Below, one piece after another: positions 9,630-18,598 of a stretch of DNA of 64,000 bases (positions are counted from its first letter, which is position 1; every line of letters begins with the position of its first letter). The notes beneath the pieces are model-generated. The model searched no databases and was not told the origin of the DNA. It was given only the letters and a program-made list of their open reading frames with translations. This stretch comes from UBA1941 sp046329575 (GTDB lineage Bacteria > Bacteroidota > Bacteroidia > Chitinophagales > LD1). Both the position numbers and the translations under genes were made by a program. The DNA lies in contig JAXLUJ010000003.1 in the NCBI GenBank assembly GCA_046329575.1, positions 1-64,000 on the forward strand, read 5' to 3'.

Positions 9630-10925
9630 CTAGTTCGTTTCTTCGTTTGCCGCCTCTTCGCTCTTTGCTGCCTCTTCTTCTTCTTTAAATTCTTCTTCCA
9701 GAATTCGCAACACATCGTCCACCTGTTCTTCTTCCAGATCGGTACGGCGCACCAGTTCATCGCGCGTTAAAGCCAGCACACTACGGGCGGTATCGCAACC
9801 GATACGCTTCAGATCGTCGATCATCCACTGATCGATTTCATCTGAGAATTCATCCAGATCGATATCGAATTCCGGCTCTTCTGCTTCTGTTCCTTCGCGA
9901 TACACATCAATTTCAAAACCCACCAACTTGGAAGCCAGTTTAATATTCACGCCACGTTTACCAATGGCCAATGAAATTTGATCAGGCTCCAGGAACGCCG
10001 CGATGCGCTTTTTTTCCTGGTTGATGTCGAGCGACACAATCTTGGCCGGAGCCAATGCGCGCTGTACCATCAGGCTGAGGTTAGCCGTATAGTTCAGGAT
10101 ATCAATATTTTCATTTTTCAATTCGCGTACAATACCGTGGATGCGGGAGCCTTTCACGCCCACGCAAGCGCCTACAGGATCAATACGGTCATCATAGCTT
10201 TCTACTACTACTTTGGCTTTTTCGCCCGGTTCACGAACAATATTTTTGATCACAATCAATCCGTCGAAAATTTCCGGAACTTCTTGTTCCATTAACTTGG
10301 CCAGGAAGGCGCTGTCGGTTCTGGACAGAATGATTACCGGAGCGTTGTTGCGCAGATCTACGCGTTTTACCACCGCTTTTACGGTTTCTCCCTTACGATA
10401 AAAATCAGTGCGGATTTGTTCCATTTTTGGGAGAATGAGTTCGTTGCCGTCTTCATCCAGCAATAGAATTTCTTTCTTCCAAACCTGATATACTTCGGCA
10501 GTAATTACATCGCCGATACGATCTTTATATTTGCGATAGGTTTCATCTTTTTCGAGGTCCATGATACGGCTCACCAGTGTTTGCCGGGCCGCCAGAACAG
10601 AACGGCGGCCAAAGCTTTCCAGTTCGATCTTTTCATAGGTTTCCTCTCCTACTTCATAGTCATCTTGAATTTTGAGGGCATCGCTAAGACCAATTTGAGT
10701 AATGTCGTTTTCCACTTCGCCATCTTCCACAATTTCGCGACGTTGCCAGATCTCGAGGTCACCTTTATCGGTATTCACGATGATGTCGAAATTATCGGTA
10801 TCGCCATATTTCTTTTTCAGAAGGGTGCGGAATACGTCTTCCAGCACCTTCATCATGGTAGGGCGGTCAATGTTTTTCAGTTGTTTGAACTCGCTGAACG
10901 AGTCGATCAAATCAATGCTGTTCAT
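9630..10925 (-). CDS. nusA: Transcription termination/antitermination factor NusA
   Basis: NusA binds RNA polymerase and nascent RNA and modulates pausing, termination and antitermination. The 431-residue protein has an N-terminal RNAP-binding domain (~1-130), an S1 domain (~135-200, around GDVITAEVYQVWKKEILL), and two KH domains (~235-350) with signatures such as DPVGACVGVKGSRI and SLAIGKRGVNIKLA. A short helical C-terminal domain (~370-410) ends in an acidic tail. That layout matches bacterial NusA without the duplicated acidic C-terminal repeats of E. coli. It lies 16 nt downstream of rimP and upstream of infB, the widely conserved order. The 174-nt spacer to infB holds a TAAAATTTG box that might be a weak internal promoter. 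Confidence 0.97.
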   Translation of the reverse strand: MNSIDLIDSFSEFKQLKNIDRPTMMKVLEDVFRTLLKKKYGDTDNFDIIVNTDKGDLEIWQRREIVEDGEVENDITQIGLSDALKIQDDYEVGEETYEKIELESFGRRSVLAARQTLVSRIMDLEKDETYRKYKDRIGDVITAEVYQVWKKEILLLDEDGNELILPKMEQIRTDFYRKGETVKAVVKRVDLRNNAPVIILSRTDSAFLAKLMEQEVPEIFDGLIVIKNIVREPGEKAKVVVESYDDRIDPVGACVGVKGSRIHGIVRELKNENIDILNYTANLSLMVQRALAPAKIVSLDINQEKKRIAAFLEPDQISLAIGKRGVNIKLASKLVGFEIDVYREGTEAEEPEFDIDLDEFSDEIDQWMIDDLKRIGCDTARSVLALTRDELVRRTDLEEEQVDDVLRILEEEFKEEEEAAKSEEAANEETN

Positions 10926-10941
10926 CTTTTTGTTTTTAAAA

Positions 10942-11424
10942 TTACCATTCCAGTTTTATAGTAGCGCGTTTGATTTCATCATAGCGCAAAGTTGTTTCTT
11001 TTGGCGGTTCGGGTGCGGTTTCGGGCGCATTTTTTTTCTTCTTCTTTTCCTTAACGATATCGCGCACTACAATTTTCTCATCATCGGCCGCTATCAATTC
11101 TGCTTCCCGTTGGGCTCCGGCTACTGTAATTATTTCCAGAGTTCGCCCGATTCTTTTTTTGTACTGGCGCGGAACTTTCAGCGGGTTGTCCATTCCCGGA
11201 CTGGAAACGTCGAGGGTGTAGTTTTCGGTTACGTAATCGGTTCCGTCCAGTAATTTTTCCAGAAAGCGGGAAAGCGTTGCGCACTGCCCGATGGTGATGC
11301 CTTTATCGCCATCTACAAACACTTCGATCTTCGCCTTGTTGGCGGCACGAACATCTACCAAAAATAACTGTTCGCGATCCAGTTCAGGCTGCAGCCAATC
11401 CGCAATTTTTTCCTTTAGTTCCAT
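10942..11424 (-). CDS. rimP: Ribosome maturation factor RimP
   Basis: RimP assists maturation of the 30S subunit, acting around the S12/h18 region. The 160-residue protein has the RimP N-terminal alpha/beta domain (LFLVDVRAANKAKIEVFVDGDKGITIGQCATLSR...LLDG...YTLDVSSPGMDNPL) and a C-terminal SH3-like domain with a lysine-rich stretch (KEKKKKKNAPET), which is looser than usual. It is the first gene of rimP-nusA-infB. Its start codon is only 10 nt beyond a strong GC-rich hairpin (11435-11460), and a TATATTTG promoter box lies before that hairpin. The leader is therefore unusual; see the separate entries. Confidence 0.95.
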   Translation of the reverse strand: MELKEKIADWLQPELDREQLFLVDVRAANKAKIEVFVDGDKGITIGQCATLSRFLEKLLDGTDYVTENYTLDVSSPGMDNPLKVPRQYKKRIGRTLEIITVAGAQREAELIAADDEKIVVRDIVKEKKKKKNAPETAPEPPKETTLRYDEIKRATIKLEW

Positions 11425-11434
11425 AATAACACTA

Positions 11435-11460
11435 AAAGAGGGGACTCTCGTCCCCTCTTT
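11435..11460 (-). terminator. Hairpin with T-run between the upstream gene and rimP; possible leader attenuator
   Basis: An 11-bp perfect stem (AAAGAGGGGAC / GTCCCCTCTTT) closes a 4-nt loop that reads GAGA on the minus strand and is followed by a short TTTT. It lies downstream of the stop codon of the 11491-14142 gene and 10 nt before the rimP start. As a terminator it would end the upstream transcript. Because a TAnnTTTG box (11473-11480) precedes it, it would also sit in the 5' leader of the rimP mRNA. Confidence 0.7.
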
Positions 11461-11472
11461 CTAAACTCGTTG

Positions 11473-11480
11473 CAAATATA
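11473..11480 (-). promoter_or_regulatory. Putative -7 box TATATTTG for rimP-nusA-infB
   Basis: On the minus strand this reads TATATTTG, a full match to the Bacteroidetes TAnnTTTG element. It lies 10 nt after the stop of the upstream gene. No clear -33 TTTG is seen at the right distance, so this rests on the -7 motif and its position before the operon. Confidence 0.5.
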
Positions 11481-11490
11481 CAATAATTTA

Positions 11491-14142
11491 TCAATCGCGA
11501 AAATCGGCTGTAGATTCTCGACCCGGTTGGGTTGGCTGACCTGAAATGGCTTCTTCCGTTAAAGGAGTTTCTGTTTCCAATGGCGTTGTATCATTCCGGT
11601 TGCCATCAGGGGTGTAAATCATCACAAAAGTTTGTTTAACCCGTTTAGAAATCAGGAAATAGGGAATCCAAATGGCCGCAGCCACCATCATTTGAAAAAG
11701 ATTTTTAGAAAACGCTGCCGATTCAGAAGGATTCCATTCCTGAATGGCCACTAATTCGATGATACTGTAAAGAACGCCTACGGAATACCAGATAACAGCC
11801 AGCTTTGGAACGGAAGTCCTTTTGTTCAGAAATAACACGATCAATGTTCCTGTGAAAACGACTCGCGCGATGAGCACACCCATTTCGAAAATCAAAAAAT
11901 AGCCCCGATCCGGATGATAATAGAGGCTTGATTTTTCGAATATCAGGGTGGTGATGGTTTCATCAAAATAATTCTGGGAGAAAATGAGATAAATCAGGTA
12001 AGGAAGGTTTAAGAAGAAGGTAATCAGCGGCAACACCAGCCAACCCTGAATGCTTGGATAATACAGATCAACTGCCTGAGCATTGGGGTTATAGTTGAAA
12101 TAGATATACCGCATCAGTACCACTGCGCCTGCCAGGAACAGTAGCGCCAAAGCGATCATGAAAAAACTGATCCCTTTTGATGTAAGGCCACCGCGATCCC
12201 ACTGGATGGTAAAATCCATATACTTAATTGCCTTTTCTATATCCTCATAATAAGCCGCCGCCCGTTCCGGGGCTACAACTTCCATATTGTTGTGATATTC
12301 ATATTTCAACTGCACCAGATTTTCTGATTCGCTGTAGCTTTTCACAAAATGAAATGAGAAACCTTCATTGGTTACCCATTGATCCACTTCATCAACGCTC
12401 AGTTTCATTGGCACATACAAATCCCAGGTTTCCTCATAGTTTTGGGGCATGGTTAGTCCGATGGGCATCATTCTGTTTCTGGTGTTGGGTTTCACAAACT
12501 TACTGCCTAGCGTGGGGCTGTAAATTTCCGTTGCAAGCAAGTTTTTCTCGTTCTTCCACAAACCGGTAATTCTGTAATTCTCCACCACTACGATTACATT
12601 CAACACCGGATCGTCTGACTTCACATAAACGCTGTCAACTAATTCAGCGCGGTTGAACAATTTGGAATAATAATTCGCACATTCCTTTTCAAATTGAGCG
12701 TGGCTGCTACTGTTCCAATTCGCTCTGAAAATATCGGCTTCCACACCAGAATAGGTGGTAGTAACCAACAAAGTTGCTACTTCGTTGCTATCGCCCATGT
12801 GCAATACCTGCTGCATGGTAACTTTTGAATCCATTCCGTGATACGGAATTTTTTCCAGATCAGCAGAAGCATCATCCAGCACCAAACCATACTGATGGTT
12901 GGCGAAATAAGAATGCTGCAGATCGCCCGACTGATACGCAATGGTGGGGTCGAAGTAATAAGGGCGACCTTGAAATTTCACTTTTACGCAAACATGATCG
13001 AAGGCATCGGGCGTTGGCGTAGCTTCGGCCAGATAACCCCGCTTAAAGGTGGAGATCAAGATTGGATACGCTTCAATATTAAATTGCCGAAGCAATACAC
13101 AAAGCAATACCGATTTTGCCTTACAATCGCCATAGCCCAGGCGTAAGGTAGTTTCAGCATCAGCGGGCAAATGAGAGTTTACGCCCGTTTCAATACCCAG
13201 ATAACGGATATTATTTTGAACATAGCGAACCGATGCAATTACCCGATCAGATTCGTAGGTGCTGGACGCACGAATTTTTTCAGCGATTTGCGCAACGCCA
13301 CTTCCCGAGCGTTCCAATACAGGACGATAAACATCCAGCGCCCAGTTTTTTACATCTTCCCAACTATCGTATTCCACTAGATCTACGGCGCCGTAAGGAT
13401 CATAGCCCACCGGCAAATTGTCTTCCAGTTTTACCACTTTGGGATTGCGCACGTCCCAGCGGTAAATAGTTGATGCATCGGAAGAAAAAATGGTGGGTTG
13501 CAAAGTAGTTTTCCGCAGTTTTACTTGCACGGTTCGTTGTGGCGGCATAATGGTTTTGTAGAAAATCCGGCCTACGGGAACACTAAAATTCATTCGCAAA
13601 CTTTGGGAGAATCGATTATCGAATACCGGATTATCGCCAATCAAGGTATAAGCCAAATCGATTACATCGCCTTCCTTAACATCTTCCAGAAATAGCATGG
13701 CACTCATTTGCTCGCTGTATTGTCTGTCAGTTTGCAACTGATTTTCCTGTTGTATTACCTTAAACTTCTGAAGGTCGAGCTTATCGATGGTTTGGCCATT
13801 TCGGATAATAGCGATACGATGGAGTTCAATTCTTTCAAAAGCCTTGTTATAACTAAGTGCGATTTCGCTACAGTTTTGAACACCAGTTGCATTGAGTACT
13901 TTTTTTGTAGTATGAACGAAATAGGAATGCGTTTCTACATCAGTTTGCTGATCGAGCAAGGCGAAATAAAAACCGTCGCTCACTTCATTCTGGCTTACCT
14001 CATCAGAATTGTCGGCATCAATTTTTTGAACCCATAGGGGTATATCCGCCTGCGAAAGCCCTTGCGTATGAGCTTTTAGTGCTGCAGTGGCAATAAGAAG
14101 GAATAGCGTGAGTGTTTTCAGGAAATTCCTGGAATTGAACAT
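11491..14142 (-). CDS. DUF3857/transglutaminase-like membrane protein with C-terminal DUF2569-type membrane segments
   Basis: The 883-residue protein begins with a signal peptide (~1-26). Residues ~60-240 fit DUF3857. A transglutaminase-like core follows at ~285-410 with a plausible triad: Cys340 (in RLGYGDCKAKS), His383 (FDHVCV) and Asp398 (YFDPT). A DUF3858-like region comes next. One transmembrane helix lies near 655-680, and the C-terminus has about four helices (from IQGWLVLPLITFFLNLP) resembling DUF2569. The enzymatic part should face the periplasm. DUF3857-transglutaminase proteins are common in Bacteroidetes, but their substrates are unknown. It starts 16 nt after the thiolase gene and is probably co-transcribed with it, with no evident functional link. 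Confidence 0.85.
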   Translation of the reverse strand: MFNSRNFLKTLTLFLLIATAALKAHTQGLSQADIPLWVQKIDADNSDEVSQNEVSDGFYFALLDQQTDVETHSYFVHTTKKVLNATGVQNCSEIALSYNKAFERIELHRIAIIRNGQTIDKLDLQKFKVIQQENQLQTDRQYSEQMSAMLFLEDVKEGDVIDLAYTLIGDNPVFDNRFSQSLRMNFSVPVGRIFYKTIMPPQRTVQVKLRKTTLQPTIFSSDASTIYRWDVRNPKVVKLEDNLPVGYDPYGAVDLVEYDSWEDVKNWALDVYRPVLERSGSGVAQIAEKIRASSTYESDRVIASVRYVQNNIRYLGIETGVNSHLPADAETTLRLGYGDCKAKSVLLCVLLRQFNIEAYPILISTFKRGYLAEATPTPDAFDHVCVKVKFQGRPYYFDPTIAYQSGDLQHSYFANHQYGLVLDDASADLEKIPYHGMDSKVTMQQVLHMGDSNEVATLLVTTTYSGVEADIFRANWNSSSHAQFEKECANYYSKLFNRAELVDSVYVKSDDPVLNVIVVVENYRITGLWKNEKNLLATEIYSPTLGSKFVKPNTRNRMMPIGLTMPQNYEETWDLYVPMKLSVDEVDQWVTNEGFSFHFVKSYSESENLVQLKYEYHNNMEVVAPERAAAYYEDIEKAIKYMDFTIQWDRGGLTSKGISFFMIALALLFLAGAVVLMRYIYFNYNPNAQAVDLYYPSIQGWLVLPLITFFLNLPYLIYLIFSQNYFDETITTLIFEKSSLYYHPDRGYFLIFEMGVLIARVVFTGTLIVLFLNKRTSVPKLAVIWYSVGVLYSIIELVAIQEWNPSESAAFSKNLFQMMVAAAIWIPYFLISKRVKQTFVMIYTPDGNRNDTTPLETETPLTEEAISGQPTQPGRESTADFRD

Positions 14143-14158
14143 ATAATTGAGAAAGGTA

Positions 14159-15331
14159 TTACACCAGTTCTACTACCACGGCGCTGGCACCGCCTCCGCC
14201 ATTGCAAATGCCTGCAGCGCCAATTTTGCCACCTTTATTTTTAAGCACAGAAATTAGCGTACAAATGATACGGGCGCCACTTGCGCCAACCGGATGACCC
14301 AAAGCTACCGCACCACCAAAAACATTCAATTTAGAATGATCGATTTCGAGCAACTTCATGTTGGCCATGGCCACATTTGAGAAAGCCTCGTTAATCTCGA
14401 AATAATCGACATCTTTCAACGTTTTACCTGCCTTTTTCAAAGCAATTGGAATGGCCTTGGACGGAGTAGTAGTAAATTCATCCGGCTCTTGTTCGGCATC
14501 ACCGTAACCAATTATTTTGGCGATTGGTTTCAGGCTCAGTTCCTTTACTTTAGCACCGCTCATGAGCAACAGCGCCGCTGCGCCGTCATTAATTTTGGAA
14601 GCGTTCACTGCCGTAACGGTTCCCTCTTTTGAGAATGCCGGTTTCAGGCTACTCACTTTCTCGGGACGCAGTTTTTTATATTCTTCGTCTTCTTTCACAA
14701 AAGTACTTTCCTTGCCTTTTAACTCTACTTCCATCAGTTCATCTTTAAATGCCTGATTTTGATAGGCTTCATTAGCGCGGCGGTACGATTCTACTGCGTA
14801 TTTGTCCTGATCTTCGCGGCTGAAACCATATTTGGCGGCGCAGCGGTCGCCACTGTTACCCATCATTTGCGAAGTGTATGGGTCTTGCAGCGCATCGCGA
14901 ACAATGGCATCTACGAGTGCCCCATTTCCGTAGCGATACCCGTTGCGTGCATTTTCAAGCATGTAAGGAGCATTGGTCATACTTTCCATTCCACCGGCAA
15001 TTACTATATCCTTATCGCCTAGCAGGATAGACTGCGCGCCCAGGATTACGGCTTTCATTCCGGAGGCGCAAACTTTGTTCACAGTGGTGCAGGTAGCGCC
15101 CGGATGAACGCCTGCGCCAAGAGCAGCCTGGCGTGCCGGAGCCTGGCCGGTATTGGCCTGAATCACATTGCCCATAATTACTTCTTCTACCTGATCGCCG
15201 GAAATAGTTCCGCGTTTCATTACTTCTTTAATAGCCTGACGGCCTAATTCCACTGCTGAAAGAGAGGCCAGCGAGCCGCTCAAACTTCCTATTGGAGTGC
15301 GGGTAAGGGCTACAACATATACTTCGTTCAT
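14159..15331 (-). CDS. Acetyl-CoA C-acetyltransferase (thiolase)
   Basis: Thiolase condenses two acetyl-CoA to acetoacetyl-CoA, or cleaves 3-ketoacyl-CoA in the reverse direction. The 390-residue protein has the full catalytic set: nucleophile Cys88 in NKVCASGMKAV, His346 in ALGHPVGASGAR and Cys376 in GICNGGGGAS. The length and the absence of an extra domain fit a biosynthetic-type or degradative cytosolic thiolase; sequence alone does not separate AtoB from FadA-like use. No beta-oxidation partner is adjacent. A TACATTCG box just upstream (about 15347-15354), with TTG about 18 nt further, could be its promoter. Confidence 0.95.
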   Translation of the reverse strand: MNEVYVVALTRTPIGSLSGSLASLSAVELGRQAIKEVMKRGTISGDQVEEVIMGNVIQANTGQAPARQAALGAGVHPGATCTTVNKVCASGMKAVILGAQSILLGDKDIVIAGGMESMTNAPYMLENARNGYRYGNGALVDAIVRDALQDPYTSQMMGNSGDRCAAKYGFSREDQDKYAVESYRRANEAYQNQAFKDELMEVELKGKESTFVKEDEEYKKLRPEKVSSLKPAFSKEGTVTAVNASKINDGAAALLLMSGAKVKELSLKPIAKIIGYGDAEQEPDEFTTTPSKAIPIALKKAGKTLKDVDYFEINEAFSNVAMANMKLLEIDHSKLNVFGGAVALGHPVGASGARIICTLISVLKNKGGKIGAAGICNGGGGASAVVVELV

Positions 15332-15430
15332 GATTTACTATTTGTGGCGCCGAATGTAAACAAAGAAGGCGAAATTCAAGTTGAGAGCTGAAAGTATAGC
15401 ATTCAAACATTGCTCCCCCACAAAAAGAAA

Positions 15431-15452
15431 CTCCGCACTTTGCAGTGCGGAG
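15431..15452 (-). terminator. Rho-independent terminator after the LEA-like gene
   Basis: A 9-bp perfect stem (CTCCGCACT / AGTGCGGAG) with a 4-nt loop is followed on the minus strand by TTTCTTTTTG. Position and T-run fit termination of the 15593-16066 transcript before the thiolase gene. The rest of the 15332-15592 gap contains nothing recognised. Confidence 0.75.
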
Positions 15453-15592
15453 CGTCAATCTAAAACCCAAACCCTATCTATAAAGATGCCCTTCGTGAGA
15501 AGGCGCCGCTGTTTGAGAAGCGGCTGAATAAGTTAGGGGACTTTACCTGCCCCTGAAGGTTCATAGCGTTCGTGATGAATGCCGTGATTCTT

Positions 15593-16066
15593 TTACAACT
15601 TGCGCTTCAAATCGTTACCTGCTTCCTTTACAGCATTTGCGCCTTGTTGTAATTTTTCTTTAACAGTGTTAGAACCTTCGTAAAGTTTTTCTTCCACCCT
15701 ATCCTTTCCGGCCTCGATTTTCGCAGCAACTTTATCTTTTAACTCTGTAGCTTTATCTTTCAAACTTTCTGCTTTCCCTTCAGCCGAATCGCTTTCTGCA
15801 CTCATTTCGTGCTTCCTGCTTTCCAATTTATCATTCAGCTGGTGCAAGCCTTCGTGAAGTTTTTCTTTTGCGTTTTCCACTAAACCACTCACTCTTTCTT
15901 TTGCTATTCCCAAGCCATCTTTAGCAGCTTCTACCAAGTTAGCTTTAGTGCGTTGCAATTCATCGCGAAGGTCGTGTTGTTTACCCTCCTGATTAGTTGC
16001 TGAAGTATGTTGTGCCGTTCCTTTATTTGCTGAGGCCTGTTTTGGGCCGTTGTTATTCGTTTCCAT
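15593..16066 (-). CDS. LEA-like / YtxH-like helical protein, probable stress protein
   Basis: This is a 157-residue hydrophilic protein very rich in Lys, Glu and Ala, with no signal peptide or membrane helix. From residue ~45 it consists of amphipathic repeats of the type AKEKLHEGL, DKVAAKIEAGKDRV and VKEKLQQGANAVKEA, with roughly 11-residue periodicity as in group 3 LEA and apolipoprotein-like proteins. The first 30 residues are Asn/Gln/Thr-rich and likely disordered. LEA-like proteins protect against desiccation or freezing; that role here is inference from composition only. It has its own terminator and lies next to the MscS channel gene, which could hint at osmotic stress, but the two need not be co-regulated. 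Confidence 0.75.
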   Translation of the reverse strand: METNNNGPKQASANKGTAQHTSATNQEGKQHDLRDELQRTKANLVEAAKDGLGIAKERVSGLVENAKEKLHEGLHQLNDKLESRKHEMSAESDSAEGKAESLKDKATELKDKVAAKIEAGKDRVEEKLYEGSNTVKEKLQQGANAVKEAGNDLKRKL

Positions 16067-16152
16067 GACAATTGAATTTTAGTACGCCAGATTAGAAAAT
16101 AGCCATGCCATGCCTTTTTAAGGTATCACGGGGAAAATTTTGCCGAAAACGA

Positions 16153-17004
16153 TTAATCCTTTTCTGCCAGTTCCACATTTCGGGAACGGAGGAAGTAGTA
16201 AATGGCCTCGCGAACCTGCGCAGGGCCAATGGCTCCAGGAACATTTGGCGCTTTATATTGCAAACTGAAACTCACATACTTCTTTTCGAATGCAATCATA
16301 TCAAGCGAAATATCACTAAGTTCTTTGGTTTCAAATCCTTTGTTAAGATGTTCCAGTAATTCTTCGCGAACCGTTTTAGCATCAGCAGTTGTACTGATAT
16401 CAAAAATCACCTCATTCAATATAAACTGATTGAATGTAAAATTGACCAAAACCCCATTGCTTACTAAACCATTTGGAATGATCACGGTTCGTTCTTCAGC
16501 GGTTTGCATTACCGTATTAAATATTTGAATTTCGGTGACCTTCCCGGTTTTGCCTTGTACTTCTATTTTATCGCCAACGCGAAATGGCTTGAACAACAAC
16601 AGCAGCACCCCGCCCGCAAAATTCGCCAAACTGCCTTGAAGTGCCAGCCCTACGGCCAAACCGGCGGCTCCGAGGATGGCTACCAGTGAGGTGCTGCGAA
16701 TGCCGATTACATTCAACACCATGATGATAAGCACCACCTTGCTGCCGGCATTCACTAAATTTCTTGAAAAGCTTTTTAAAGTGCTGTCGAATGGTTTATC
16801 CTTGAGGTAAGCGCTAAACCACGAGTTAAACCGGTTCAACAACCGAAATCCGATGAACAGCAGCAGCGCACCGGCAACAATGCGCAATCCTACATCAATT
16901 AATTTCATGGCATAAGCCGTGAGCACTTCATTGCTGATGTGAAAATCGCGTATAGATGAAAGAAACGGCTGTGAGGCCGTATCGGCCGGAAGTTGAAATG
17001 GCAT
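16153..17004 (-). CDS. Small-conductance mechanosensitive channel, MscS family
   Basis: MscS channels open on membrane stretch and release solutes during hypo-osmotic shock. The 283-residue protein has an N-terminal region with about three transmembrane helices. The pore helix TM3 carries the conserved Gly/Ala pattern (AILGAAGLAVGLALQGSLAN), followed by the MscS beta domain (PFRVGDKIEVQGKTGKVTEI...ERTVIIPNG) and a C-terminal alpha/beta domain. The size equals E. coli MscS, so this is a minimal channel without extra N-terminal helices. It lies 47 nt downstream of the OmpA/TSP3 gene and upstream of the LEA-like gene. Confidence 0.95.
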   Translation of the reverse strand: MPFQLPADTASQPFLSSIRDFHISNEVLTAYAMKLIDVGLRIVAGALLLFIGFRLLNRFNSWFSAYLKDKPFDSTLKSFSRNLVNAGSKVVLIIMVLNVIGIRSTSLVAILGAAGLAVGLALQGSLANFAGGVLLLLFKPFRVGDKIEVQGKTGKVTEIQIFNTVMQTAEERTVIIPNGLVSNGVLVNFTFNQFILNEVIFDISTTADAKTVREELLEHLNKGFETKELSDISLDMIAFEKKYVSFSLQYKAPNVPGAIGPAQVREAIYYFLRSRNVELAEKD

Positions 17005-17051
17005 GCGCTGTATTAAAAAATCAGTGCCCGAAAGAAATAATAATCAGCGAA

Positions 17052-18515
17052 TTACTCTTTGATACCGATTTCCACACGGCGATTCTTGGCGCGGCCTGCA
17101 GCGGTTTTATTATCACCAACCGGACGATATGGTCCATAGCCCGATGCCACCATCCTTGCCGGATTAATTCCTTTTGAAGAAATGTAGTTCATTACTGCCG
17201 ATGCGCGGCGGTTGCTGAGATCTACATTTGACTGTTCCTTACCTACGTTATCGGTATGGCCATCAATATTCAACTTCAGGAAATTGTATTCATTCATAAT
17301 GGCCACCACGTTATCAAGATCGTCATACGATTCTTTTTTCAGAATGTCTTTTCCGGTTTCGAAGAAGATATTTTTAGCAGCAAAATTGAGCTTCTTCTGC
17401 ACTTCTACCCGCTGTGTTTCATTCAGCGCCGGTTTCGGGCAACCGTTATTTTCCGCTACGCCAAAAATATTAGGGCAGCGATCATTTGGATCCGGAATAC
17501 CATCCCCATCACTATCAGGGCAGCCGGCATTTATTGCCAAGCCTTTTTGATCGGGGCAGGCATCCTCTTTATCGGCAATACCGTCGCCATCGCGATCAGG
17601 ACAACCTTTCAACTCTGCCAAACCTTTTTGATCAGGACAAGCGTCATCCTTATCGGCAATCCCATCGCCGTCACTGTCAGGGCAGCCGTTCATTTCAGGA
17701 GTACCTTTTACTGTTGGGCAACTATCGTTCGGGTCAATAATTCCATCGCCGTCTGAATCAGGACAACCGCCATATTGGGCCAAACCCGCCAGCAGCGGAC
17801 ATTTGTCATCTTTATCAATAATCAAATCGCCATCTGTATCGGGGCAACCGCCCAATTCCTTCTTACCCGGGTCTATTGGGCACTTATCGTCAATATCAGG
17901 GACGCCGTCTTTATCGGTATCGCGTCCTTTGCCGAAGCGGGCTACGATGCCAAAGCTATGATGCATATAACTGGGGCGCGGATCGTTGTAAACCGGAGAA
18001 ACAGCCTTCTTGGGAAGGTAGTTGTATTTGGCTTCAATAAAAAAGCCAAAGTTGCGCACCACCCATAGGTTTAAGCCCGCGCCGAAATCAATACTTCCCT
18101 TTACGTCATGCCATTTGTTCAAACCTCCGCCAAACACCAAATAAGGATCAAACCAGCATTTTTCTTTCAAAATATAACCGTTTGCAAAGCTGTACTTCAC
18201 ATCAACATCCCAATCCAGAAAAAATGCGCCATTACCGGTTTCGCCCTGAGTGCGGTAAGCTGAGCCTAACGAAAGTGTAGTTCCTACTGACAAGCCTGCT
18301 TTGAGGTGCCGATACACTTTTATATGTGCGGCAGCCGGTGTGAGATTCCAATTCTTGGCGTTAAAATATTCCTTGAAAAAAGGGCGATCGCCAATAGTCA
18401 TTTGCGGACCGTGTGTGCCCAGGGCAATCAACCATGGGTTATCGCGGTTTTGCGCCACTGCAACGGTTGTAATCAGAAGAAATCCATTGAGTATTAATGC
18501 GTAAAGTTTATTCAT
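17052..18515 (-). CDS. OmpA-family outer membrane protein with six thrombospondin type-3 repeats
   Basis: The 487-residue protein has a signal peptide (~1-21) and an N-terminal beta-barrel-like domain (~25-200). Six calcium-binding TSP3 repeats follow (~205-345), each of the form D-x-D-x-D-G-x-x-D-x-x-D-x-C-P. The C-terminal OmpA peptidoglycan-binding domain (~375-485) has NIDGHTDNVG...LSNRRASAVMNY...GRAKNRRVEI. It should sit in the outer membrane and anchor to peptidoglycan; the TSP3 stretch is a calcium-stabilised linker. The repeats make the DNA at about 17480-17920 internally repetitive. Family members are abundant in Bacteroidetes. Confidence 0.92.
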   Translation of the reverse strand: MNKLYALILNGFLLITTVAVAQNRDNPWLIALGTHGPQMTIGDRPFFKEYFNAKNWNLTPAAAHIKVYRHLKAGLSVGTTLSLGSAYRTQGETGNGAFFLDWDVDVKYSFANGYILKEKCWFDPYLVFGGGLNKWHDVKGSIDFGAGLNLWVVRNFGFFIEAKYNYLPKKAVSPVYNDPRPSYMHHSFGIVARFGKGRDTDKDGVPDIDDKCPIDPGKKELGGCPDTDGDLIIDKDDKCPLLAGLAQYGGCPDSDGDGIIDPNDSCPTVKGTPEMNGCPDSDGDGIADKDDACPDQKGLAELKGCPDRDGDGIADKEDACPDQKGLAINAGCPDSDGDGIPDPNDRCPNIFGVAENNGCPKPALNETQRVEVQKKLNFAAKNIFFETGKDILKKESYDDLDNVVAIMNEYNFLKLNIDGHTDNVGKEQSNVDLSNRRASAVMNYISSKGINPARMVASGYGPYRPVGDNKTAAGRAKNRRVEIGIKE

Positions 18516-18598
18516 AAGCTCACTTTAGTTAAAGTAAATTTAAGATTGATTCCGAATTCTTCATTCTGAAAAAAATTGCGCCTAAATGAATGAAATTA

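Noticed and set aside
15228..15470. 80-codon frame upstream of the thiolase start
   Set aside because: It overlaps the thiolase N-terminus in another frame and runs through the terminator hairpin at 15431-15452.
17480..17920. Periodic DNA repeats that might suggest a CRISPR or satellite
   Set aside because: They are explained by six in-frame TSP3 calcium-binding repeats of the OmpA-family protein.
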